A DNA stretch of 64,000 bases from Mayfieldus sp038040285. GTDB taxonomy: Bacteria; Actinomycetota; Thermoleophilia; Solirubrobacterales; 70-9. The notes beneath the pieces were generated by a model. It did not search any database, was not told where the DNA came from, and saw only the letters and a program-made list of their open reading frames with translations. Numbering within the stretch: position 1 is the first letter of the stretch; each line of letters starts with the position of its first letter. Location: positions 62,001 through 126,000 of the forward strand of contig JBBPIN010000002.1 of the NCBI GenBank assembly GCA_038040285.1. Reading direction: 5' to 3'. The translations under genes were made by a program, and so were the position numbers. Shown piece by piece: positions 48,016-54,919 of the stretch.

Positions 48016-49275
48016 TCACGCGGGTTGGACGGTTGGTCTAGTCGCCCAGGGGCGGGAGAATCGAGGAATCGTCGCCCCCGCCCGACCCGCCGTCGCCGCT
48101 CCCGCTCGAGCCGCCGTCCGAGGAGCCCGAGCCGCCCGCCCTGAGCCCTCGCCATGGTGGCTGGAGCCGTCGTCCCCGCCGGACCCTTCATCGCCGCTGT
48201 GCGAGCCGCCCTCATGGGAAGTGCCCCCCGCGCTGGGACCGGAGCCGCCATGCGAGCCGCTCCCGGAGCCATCGTCTCCCGACCCGCGCCCGCTGTTACC
48301 GCCATGGCCGTCTCCGGAACTCGAGCCGCCCTCGCCCCGGTTGCCGCTCGGGCCCGGTCCCCCGCCATGGCTCTCGCCGCTGGCGCCGGGGTCGCTGTTG
48401 CTCGTCGAGCCGGACTCCGAGCCGGCAATGTCTCGCTCGCCTGACTTCGAGGAGGTCTCGGACGCCGAGGCGGAGCCGTGGTCGCGAGAAGAGTTGTGAA
48501 GCGCCACGCCCGTCCCCACCGATCCGGCGACCAAGACCGTCGCCAGCCCCGCCTTCATTGCGACCCCTGCCCCGGCGCCGCCCGCCGAAGCTCCGGCGGC
48601 ACCCGCCCCCGCTGCCGCCGCGCTCCCCAAGCCCACACCCGCGACCGCGTCGCCGACCGTCGGGTCGAGCAGGTAGTGCAGGACCGGGACCGGCACCAGC
48701 ATGCCGGCGCCGTCGCGCAGCGCCCGGCGCGCCCGGTAGATCGCCTGACGCGCCGCACCGCCGGTCAAGCCGAGCGCGGCGGCGATCTCCTCATGGCTCA
48801 GTCCCTCCAGCTCGCGCATCACGATCGCCGCGCGCTGCGGATCGGGTAGGGCACGCAGCCGCCGCAGCAGCTCGGCGACCTCCTCGCGGCGTTCGGCGGC
48901 CTCTGGAGGAGTCTCGACGCCGTCGATGCCCTCGTGCAGCGGAGCAGTGGCGGCCGGTTGGTCGCGGAGGTCGTTGAGCGCCGTGTTGCGGACGATCCGG
49001 TACAGCCAAGGCCTCAGCTCGATCTCCTTGTCGGTGTCCCGCAGCGCCAGCAGGGCCTTGGAGAAGGCGTCCTGGGTGACGTCCTCGGCACGGTGCGAGG
49101 GAACGATCGCCGCCGCATAGCGGCCGAGGGGCTTGCCGTATCGGCGAACGATCTCCTCGAAGGCGGTCTCGTAACCGTTGCGCACCAGGGAGACCAGCCG
49201 TCGGTCCGGCTGTGTCCTCAGGGCGGGGCCAAGGAAAAGCCGGGAGGCGACGCTGTTTGGGGGTGGCGGGGGCAT
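48016..49275 (-). CDS. ECF sigma factor with membrane segment and Gly/Ser-rich tail
   Basis: 419 residues from the ATG at 49275. Sigma region 2 (about 28-105) includes RAEDVTQDAFSKAL and RPWLYRIVRNTALNDLRD; region 4 (about 135-190) includes LPDPQRAAIVMRELEGLSHEE and AARQAIYRARRALR. A Gly/Ala segment and one membrane helix (about 240-260, MKAGLATVLVAGSVGTGVAL) follow, then some 110 residues of Gly/Ser/Asp/His outside. No separate anti-sigma gene is adjacent, so anchoring may replace it. The final 43 residues are Arg-rich and out of frame: one base shift near 48125-48145 restores a Gly/Ser tail ending at a TAG at 48038-48040. Confidence 0.85.
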   Translation of the reverse strand: MPPPPPNSVASRLFLGPALRTQPDRRLVSLVRNGYETAFEEIVRRYGKPLGRYAAAIVPSHRAEDVTQDAFSKALLALRDTDKEIELRPWLYRIVRNTALNDLRDQPAATAPLHEGIDGVETPPEAAERREEVAELLRRLRALPDPQRAAIVMRELEGLSHEEIAAALGLTGGAARQAIYRARRALRDGAGMLVPVPVLHYLLDPTVGDAVAGVGLGSAAAAGAGAAGASAGGAGAGVAMKAGLATVLVAGSVGTGVALHNSSRDHGSASASETSSKSGERDIAGSESGSTSNSDPGASGESHGGGPGPSGNRGEGGSSSGDGHGGNSGRGSGDDGSGSGSHGGSGPSAGGTSHEGGSHSGDEGSGGDDGSSHHGEGSGRAARAPRTAARAGAATAGRAGATIPRFSRPWATRPTVQPA

Positions 49276-49379
49276 TTGACCGGATCGCGAACGTGCTGCT
49301 CCTGATATGACAGCACGGCGGCCGGGCACGGTCGCATGGAGATAACACGTTCTGGACGAAAAGATCACGGTGGTGAGCG

Positions 49380-49817
49380 GTGGATAAGGGAACAGCGGTC
49401 ATCCTCACGGCGGGCGCCGGGGGCCTGATCGCCCTCCAGGCTCCGATCAACGCGGGGCTCGGCAAGGCGAGCGGCGACCTGGCCGCGGCGCTGATCTCGT
49501 TCCTGGTCGGCACCGCCGCGCTGTTGCTGATCGTCGTGGTGAGCGGAAAGGCTGGGGGCCTCTCCCACGCAACCGACGTCCGCTGGTACTACTTGGTCGG
49601 CGGGCTTCTGGGCGCGATCTACGTCGCCAACGCGTTGGTGGCGGTCAGCTCGATCGGCGCCGGCGGCGTTGCGGCGGCGACTGTTGCGGGGCAACTCACC
49701 GCTTCCGTTGTTGCTGACCGACTCGGCATCCTCGGTCTCGAGCAGGTCGCGCTCACACCGCTGCGCATCCTCGGGGTGGCCCTTCTGCTTGTTGGCACCG
49801 TGCTGGTCGTCCGCTGA
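49380..49817 (+). CDS. YdcZ/DMT-type membrane protein
   Basis: 145 residues from GTG with five hydrophobic segments. DMT_YdcZ features include GGLIALQAPINAGLGKASGD, the first helix with A-P-x-N-x-x-L, and YYLVGGLLGAIYVANALVAV in the middle. It is probably an inner-membrane exporter or half-transporter; the substrate is unknown. It is divergent from the sigma factor gene (104 nt) and converges on the FAD reductase with a 6-nt gap. Confidence 0.85.
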   Translation: MDKGTAVILTAGAGGLIALQAPINAGLGKASGDLAAALISFLVGTAALLLIVVVSGKAGGLSHATDVRWYYLVGGLLGAIYVANALVAVSSIGAGGVAAATVAGQLTASVVADRLGILGLEQVALTPLRILGVALLLVGTVLVVR

Positions 49818-49823
49818 GACCGG

Positions 49824-51032
49824 TCAGGCGGCGACGCGGGCTTCACTGAGGCGCGGCGCGCTCTGCGCGAACTCCGGCGGCGCGATGTTGAGGTAGTGGC
49901 CGAACGACCAGTCGACGAACCTCTTGCTCGCCATCCCGTTCAGCGCCACCGCCAGCAGTCGTGGCGGCACCCTCGGGATCAGCTGCTGGACCCGCAGCAT
50001 CCCCTCGAACTTCCAGCGATGGGCGTCCGAGAAGGCCGCGTAGTCGGCGAGCGCGCGCTGGCGGGGCTTGGCGCATTCGTGGACCGCCCGCAGCTCGCGG
50101 CCGCAGGCGATGGCGAAGTAGAAGGCGGTTCGGATTCCCTCCGCGGTCAGCGGCAGGCAGTGGCCGGCCGAGTCGCCGGCGAAGAAGACGCCGGCATCGA
50201 CCGCAGGCCGCAGTCGGTGCGGGATCCAATTGCCCTGGTAGCGGACGCTCTCAACCTCGAGCCGCTCGGCCAGCTCGACGGTCGGTTGCCTGACGTGAAA
50301 GCGGGGATCGAAGGAGCCGACGCCGACTCGCAGCTCGTCGTTGGCGGGGAAGCTCCAGCCGTACCCAGCTGGGACGACGCCGCGCTCGATCCAGATCTCG
50401 AGGTGTTCGTCGCTTCCCCACGGGTGCACCTCGAGCCCGCGCGACAGGCGCGCCTCGGGAGGCTGGACGTTGGCGCCCGAGCCGAGCACGCGGCGCCAGC
50501 CCAGCGCGTCGACGACCAGCGGCGCCGCAATCTCACCGCGGTCGGTGACGACCCGGATGTGTGGGGCGGTGCCACTTTGCGCCGCCACAGGCGTGTCAGG
50601 CGGCGAAGCCGCCGCAATTGTTCGGGCGTCGCCATTCGGCGGGGCACCCCGGCCCTCCACGGTCGCGGTCTCGAAGTCGGCGTCGCATTGCTTCCAGAGC
50701 AGCTCGCAGAGCGTGCGGTAGTCGAAGGTCGAGAAGTCCCAGGGCAGGTCCATGCGCACGCTCGTGTGCGGCGTGTGAATCACCAGATCGCCGAAGGTCT
50801 GCTTGATCGACTCCTCGAGCCCGAGCGCGGTCAGCCAGTCGGTTGGCGCCGCGCATGCCGAGGTCTGGCGCTCGCCGATCTCGTATCGGTCCAGGATCAG
50901 TACCCGCGCCCCGGACCCGGCCAGCTCGCGCGCTGCGGTCAGGCCGGCGAAGCTGGCCCCGCAGATCAGCACGTCGTAAGAGCCACCTAGCGGCGTCCGT
51001 TCCTCGCCACGTTTGGTCTCGCGCTTGGGCAT
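49824..51032 (-). CDS. FAD-dependent oxidoreductase, geranylgeranyl-reductase family
   Basis: 402 residues from the ATG at 51032. A Rossmann dinucleotide motif (YDVLICGASFAGLTAAREL) is followed by the family's CAAP segment and the second FAD motif AVDAGVFFAGDSAGHCLPLTAEGI. The family reduces isoprenoid chains (lipids, menaquinone side chains) or halogenates and hydroxylates aromatics; the substrate is unknown. Between about residues 135 and 155 the sequence IAAASPPDTPVAAQS is encoded by a copy of the palindromic repeat, read in frame without stop. A TTG at 51041 is an alternative start. Confidence 0.88.
   Translation of the reverse strand: MPKRETKRGEERTPLGGSYDVLICGASFAGLTAARELAGSGARVLILDRYEIGERQTSACAAPTDWLTALGLEESIKQTFGDLVIHTPHTSVRMDLPWDFSTFDYRTLCELLWKQCDADFETATVEGRGAPPNGDARTIAAASPPDTPVAAQSGTAPHIRVVTDRGEIAAPLVVDALGWRRVLGSGANVQPPEARLSRGLEVHPWGSDEHLEIWIERGVVPAGYGWSFPANDELRVGVGSFDPRFHVRQPTVELAERLEVESVRYQGNWIPHRLRPAVDAGVFFAGDSAGHCLPLTAEGIRTAFYFAIACGRELRAVHECAKPRQRALADYAAFSDAHRWKFEGMLRVQQLIPRVPPRLLAVALNGMASKRFVDWSFGHYLNIAPPEFAQSAPRLSEARVAA
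50594..50620. repeat. Palindromic repeat, copy 2, inside a coding region
   Basis: TGTCAGGCGGCGAAGCCGCC plus CAATTG-ending flank, 27 nt identical to the reverse complement of 37047-37073. The companion G/C hairpin seen at the other two copies is absent or degenerate here. It encodes an insertion in the FAD reductase. Confidence 0.85.
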
Positions 51033-51087
51033 CGTCTGCAAGTAAAACGAAGTTCGAGGCGCTTCAGCTCAACGCCAGGCGTGAATG

Positions 51088-51131
51088 GGCCCGCTGTCCC
51101 TTACTTCGAGGTTCCAGGTTCTTCCTTCTGC
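51088..51131. repeat. 22-nt core plus heptamer array, copy 2
   Basis: The core GGCCCGCTGTCCCTTACTTC-GA (51088-51109) matches 43036-43057 at 19 of 22 positions. It overlaps 7-nt units CTTCGAG, GTTCCAG, GTTCTTC, CTTCTGC (51104-51131). It lies in the gap between divergent FAD reductase and rpsA, 15 nt before the rpsA start. Confidence 0.7.
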
Positions 51132-51145
51132 CATCATTCGCCGCC

Positions 51146-52624
51146 GTGTCCACGCCCGACACAGCCGTAGATCCGGCGAGCGAGAGCGCGCCCGCCGTGG
51201 TCTCCAACGACTTCATGATTGAGGTCGACGGCAAGCTCGTTCCCAACTACGACGCGACGATGATCTCCTTCAAGGAGGGGGACGTGGTCAACGGCAAGGT
51301 CGTGCGCATCGACAAGGACGAGGTCCTGGTCGACATCGGCTACAAGTCCGAGGGCGTCATCCCCTCCAACGAGCTTTCGATCCGCAAGTCGGTCGATCCC
51401 GGCGACGAGGTCTCGCTTGGCGAGGAGGTCGACGCCCTGGTGCTCACCAAGGAGGACCAGGAAGGTCGTTTGATCCTCTCCAAGAAGCGAGCCCGATTCG
51501 AGAAGGCCTGGCGCCGCATCGAGGCCGCCGCCGAGTCGGGCGAGCCGGTCGAGGGCACCGTGATCGAGGTCGTCAAGGGCGGGCTGATCCTCGACCTCGG
51601 CGTGCGTGGCTTCCTGCCCGCGTCACTGGTCGACATCCGGCGCGTCCACAACCTCGACGAGTTCATGGGCCAGAAGCTGGAGTGCAAGGTGATCGAGCTG
51701 AACCGCAGCCGAAACAACGTCGTGCTGTCGCGCCGGGCGGTGCTGGAGGAGGAGCGCAAGGAAGTGCGCGAGCAGATCCTCGGCCGCCTGGAGCCGGGCC
51801 AGATCGTCGACGGAAAGATCTCCAACATCGTCGACTTCGGCGCCTTCGTCGACCTCGACGGCATCGACGGCCTGATCCACATCTCCGAACTTTCCTGGAG
51901 CCACGTCAACCACCCGTCCGAGGTGGTTGGGATCGGCGACACGGTCCGGGTCAAGGTGCTGGACATCGACCGCGACCGCCAGCGCATCAGCCTCGGACTC
52001 AAGCAGACCCAGGAGGACCCGTGGCAGCGCGTCGTCGACAGCCACCAGCCCGGGGACGTGTTGGAGGGGAAGGTCACCAAGGTGGTTGCCTTCGGCGCCT
52101 TCGTGGAGATCCTCCCCGGCGTCGAGGGCCTCGTCCACATCTCCGAGCTGGCCGATCATCACGTCGAGAACCCGAGCGAGGTCGTCGAGTCGGGGACCGA
52201 GCTGAAGGTGAAGATCCTCGAGGTCGACGACGAGCGCCGCCGCCTCTCTTTGAGCATCAAGAGGGTCGAGGGCCAGGACCTGCCGATGCGCGACATCCAG
52301 CTTCCGGAGGGCGAGGCTGCCCCGCCGGCGGCTGGGGAGGAGACGCCGGATCTGGATCTCTCCGAGGAAGTCTTCGCCGAGCCGCCCCCCGAGGTCGGGG
52401 GCGAGGCCGCGGCCGAGGCGCCGCAGGAGATCGAGGGCGAGAGTGCGACCGAGGAGCCCTCAGAGTCCGAGAATGAGACCGCCGCCGAGCCGCCCGAGGA
52501 GGCTGGCGACGGCGACGGTTCGCAGGACGCCGAGGAAGCCGGGGAAGCTCACGAGGGCGAGTCGGTAGCCGAACGCCCGGACTCGCCGGACGACGGCGAA
52601 GAGGCGCCCGGCGAGGAGAGCTGA
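51146..52624 (+). CDS. rpsA: 30S ribosomal protein S1
   Basis: 492 residues from the GTG at 51146, where the actinobacterial S1 start region (STPDTAVDPAS) begins. Four S1 RNA-binding domains lie at about 34-105, 120-190, 205-275 and 290-360, recognisable by GDVVNGKVVRIDKDEVLVDIG, VEGTVIEVVKGGLILDLGVRG-like residues, GKISNIVDFGAFVDLDGIDG and GKVTKVVAFGAFVEILPG. A 110-residue acidic tail (Glu/Ala/Pro) follows, as in other actinobacteria. It binds mRNA on the 30S subunit. Many genes here seem leaderless, so S1-dependent initiation may be limited to a subset. coaE follows after 11 nt. Confidence 0.96.
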   Translation: MSTPDTAVDPASESAPAVVSNDFMIEVDGKLVPNYDATMISFKEGDVVNGKVVRIDKDEVLVDIGYKSEGVIPSNELSIRKSVDPGDEVSLGEEVDALVLTKEDQEGRLILSKKRARFEKAWRRIEAAAESGEPVEGTVIEVVKGGLILDLGVRGFLPASLVDIRRVHNLDEFMGQKLECKVIELNRSRNNVVLSRRAVLEEERKEVREQILGRLEPGQIVDGKISNIVDFGAFVDLDGIDGLIHISELSWSHVNHPSEVVGIGDTVRVKVLDIDRDRQRISLGLKQTQEDPWQRVVDSHQPGDVLEGKVTKVVAFGAFVEILPGVEGLVHISELADHHVENPSEVVESGTELKVKILEVDDERRRLSLSIKRVEGQDLPMRDIQLPEGEAAPPAAGEETPDLDLSEEVFAEPPPEVGGEAAAEAPQEIEGESATEEPSESENETAAEPPEEAGDGDGSQDAEEAGEAHEGESVAERPDSPDDGEEAPGEES

Positions 52625-52635
52625 GGGCGGCGGCG

Positions 52636-53253
52636 ATGGCGCCGCTCCTCATCGGCCTCACCGGCGGGATCGCCGCCGGAAAATCGGAGGCGCTGGAGGC
52701 CTTCGGGCGACTCGGCGCCGAGACGATCTCCAGCGACGCGGTGGTGCACGAGCTGCTCGATTCGGAGCAGGTGCGCGATCGTCTGATCGAGCGCTGGGGA
52801 CCGCAGATCGCCCCCGATGGCGCGATCGACCGCATCCGCGTCGGGGAGATCGTCTTCGAGCGGCCGGAGGAGCTGGCCTGGCTGGAGGCGGAGTTGCACC
52901 CGAGGGTGGGGGACCGGATCGACGCCTGGCGGCGGTCGCTCGACCCCGGTACGGAGTTCGGGGTGGTCGAGGTGCCGCTGCTGTTCGAGACCCCGATGGC
53001 CGACGCCTTCGACGTCACCGTGGCGGTGGTCGCTGATGACGACACGCGTCGCGCTCGGGCCGAGCAGCGCGGCAATGCTCTGGTCGACCAGCGCGCGGCG
53101 CGCCAGCTCGATCAGGACGAGAAGGCGGCTCGGGCCGACCACGTGGTGCGCAACGAAGGCTCGCTCGCCGACCTCGAGCGTGAGCTGTCCGACCTGCTCG
53201 CGAAGCTGGAAAGCCCGGAAGGGAGATCCGGCACCGAACCTGTACAACGTTAG
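52636..53253 (+). CDS. coaE: Dephospho-CoA kinase
   Basis: 205 residues. It phosphorylates dephospho-CoA in the last step of CoA synthesis. P-loop LLIGLTGGIAAGKSEALEAF, then DAVVHELLD and the CoA-site motif VVEVPLLFETPMADAFD are diagnostic; the lid contains RRARAEQRG. The rpsA-coaE pairing is usual in actinobacteria. Confidence 0.95.
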   Translation: MAPLLIGLTGGIAAGKSEALEAFGRLGAETISSDAVVHELLDSEQVRDRLIERWGPQIAPDGAIDRIRVGEIVFERPEELAWLEAELHPRVGDRIDAWRRSLDPGTEFGVVEVPLLFETPMADAFDVTVAVVADDDTRRARAEQRGNALVDQRAARQLDQDEKAARADHVVRNEGSLADLERELSDLLAKLESPEGRSGTEPVQR

Positions 53254-53259
53254 GTCGGC

Positions 53260-53916
53260 ATGGAAGCGACCCGCAGCAGCCATCGGTCCCCAGCCCGCCG
53301 CTCAGCGAGCCGCTCTCGGCCTCGTGCCCGAGGGCGGCAGACCGCGCAGGTGCGACGCAGAAGATGGGGCCTCGGGATCCTCGTCGCCGTCACCCTCGGG
53401 GGGCTGGTCGGATTCCTGATCGCCTCAGGCAGTTTCAACCGCGCGATCCGCGAGTTCACGCTGCCTCTGCGTCACGAGGACGTTATTCGCCAGCAGGCGG
53501 CCGACAAGGGTGTGGACGCGAGCCTGATCGCGGCGGTGATCTACTCGGAGTCGCGCTTCCACGACCAGACCTCCCACGCGGGCGCCCGCGGGCTGATGCA
53601 GATAACCCCCGACACCGCGACCGAGATCGAGAAACAGAGCGGGGGGACGACATTCCGCCTCGACGACCTCTCCGATCCCCAGATCAACATCTCCTACGGG
53701 ACCTTCTACCTGGGCTACCTTCTCGACCGTTACGACGGCAACGAGGTTGCGGCGCTGGCCGCCTACAACGCCGGACCCGGCAACGCCGACACCTGGGGAG
53801 GGAGCGGGATGTCAATTGACGACATACCGACCAGCGAGACCCGCGGGTACGTCGCCGAGGTGCTGGACAAACAGAAGGACTATCGCCACAACTACGCCAA
53901 GGAGCTCGGCTACTGA
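53260..53916 (+). CDS. Membrane-anchored lytic transglycosylase (SLT domain)
   Basis: 218 residues. A basic cytoplasmic N-terminus (about 36 residues) precedes one membrane helix (WGLGILVAVTLGGLVGFLI). The SLT domain has catalytic Glu in IYSESRFHDQTSHAGARGLMQI, then LDDLSDPQINISYGTFYLGYL and LAAYNAGPGN. It cleaves peptidoglycan to 1,6-anhydro products outside the membrane. The gene starts 6 nt after coaE and ends just before the two-hairpin repeat. Confidence 0.92.
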   Translation: MEATRSSHRSPARRSASRSRPRARGRQTAQVRRRRWGLGILVAVTLGGLVGFLIASGSFNRAIREFTLPLRHEDVIRQQAADKGVDASLIAAVIYSESRFHDQTSHAGARGLMQITPDTATEIEKQSGGTTFRLDDLSDPQINISYGTFYLGYLLDRYDGNEVAALAAYNAGPGNADTWGGSGMSIDDIPTSETRGYVAEVLDKQKDYRHNYAKELGY

Positions 53917-53918
53917 CG

Positions 53919-53972
53919 TTGGCCGGCGCCTACGGCGCCGGCCAAGAACGACTGTCAGGCGGCGAAGCCGCC
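53919..53972. repeat. Two-hairpin palindromic repeat, copy 3
   Basis: A perfect 12-bp stem TTGGCCGGCGCC-TAC-GGCGCCGGCCAA (53919-53945) followed after 7 nt by TGTCAGGCGGCGAAGCCGCC (53953-53972). It has the same two-part layout as copy 1 but is inverted. It lies between convergent genes and probably also terminates transcription. Confidence 0.85.
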
Positions 53973-53975
53973 ACC

Positions 53976-54900
53976 CTAGTGCTTGAAGCTGTCCCTGCCC
54001 GGGCCGCCGACCATCAGATCGTGGCCGCGACCACCGATCAGGTGGTCCTTGCCCCCGCGGCCCGCGATCGTGTCGTCGCCGGCGCCGCCAATCGCCGTGT
54101 CGTTGCCGGCCCCGGCGCAGATCAGGTCGTTGCCGGCTCGGCCGAGGATGCGGTCGCCGCCGCCGTAAGCGGAGATCACGTCACGGCCCCGAGTGCCTAC
54201 CAGTCGGTCGGGCCCCGGCGTTCCGGTGATGGTCGGGTTGGCAGCGCCGCAGGGTGCGCTGACGCGGCCGATCCGAAGTTCCTGGGTGCCGGAGCCGGTC
54301 TGGCCGTTTGGCAAGGCCGCGACCAGCGTGACGTCGTAGCTGCCGCGCGCCGTGTCCGGGGGGACGTGAAGGTTCACGCGCACCTTTGTGGCACCCGCTG
54401 TGGGGGTCAAATTGGCTGGGTGGGGATTCGCTTCGGCTCCCGGAACGTCGGTCGAAGCGCTGAGATCGAAGGTCGGGGCGGAACCTGCCTTTCCGGCGTA
54501 GACGATCCGGAACTGGACGGCTTCGCTCCGCCCCTGCTCGCCCGCTGCGCGGTTAGGTCATCGACAATCCCGAGGTCCTGGGTCGGTTGCTGGAGGCTGG
54601 TCGTCACGTCGCTGACCGTGGGCGAATCCACGCAGGTGGTCTTGCTTGCCTGGCCCGCAAGGTTTGAGCCGCAATCGACTGGCGCGTTGGGGTTGCTCGG
54701 GGTCGCCCTGGCCCCGGTCACGACCCGATAGGCGAACGGGCCGGCGAAGGGCTCGCCATCGGGCCCTTGCCGTAGGGCGAACGTCGGGCTCACCGTGAAC
54801 GTGGGAGCGCTGGGGGCCGAGGTCAGGGCGGCGGAGCGGTAGCCGACCCACTTCTGCCCGGGTCCAGCGGGGGAGAGGCCATCGCCTCGACGGGAGGGGG
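53976..54900 (-). pseudogene. Remnant of an RTX-like Ca-binding surface protein
   Basis: The minus strand encodes a protein with no start and a broken frame. From about 54897 to 54550 one frame gives KWVGYRSAALTSAPSAPTF and DGEPFAGPFAYRVVTGARATP; it then becomes nonsense-like, while another frame takes over from about 54545 with SEAVQFRIVYAGKAG. That frame leads to an Ig-like part (VRVNLHVPPDTARGSYDVTL) and a C-terminal RTX region with nonapeptides such as GGGDRILGRAGNDLICAGAGND-like repeats, cut at the stop 53976. No ATG/GTG/TTG precedes the first part in frame, and the MFS gene begins divergently at 54920. The gene is therefore both frameshifted and 5'-truncated. Confidence 0.8.
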
Positions 54901-54906
54901 CTCGGA

Positions 54907-54912
54907 TACCGT
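54907..54912 (+). promoter_or_regulatory. -10 box (TACCGT) of the MFS gene, leaderless
   Basis: TACCGT ends 7 nt before the ATG at 54920 and overlaps the alternative GTG start at 54911, favouring the ATG. Confidence 0.45.
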
Positions 54913-54919
54913 GAATTGG

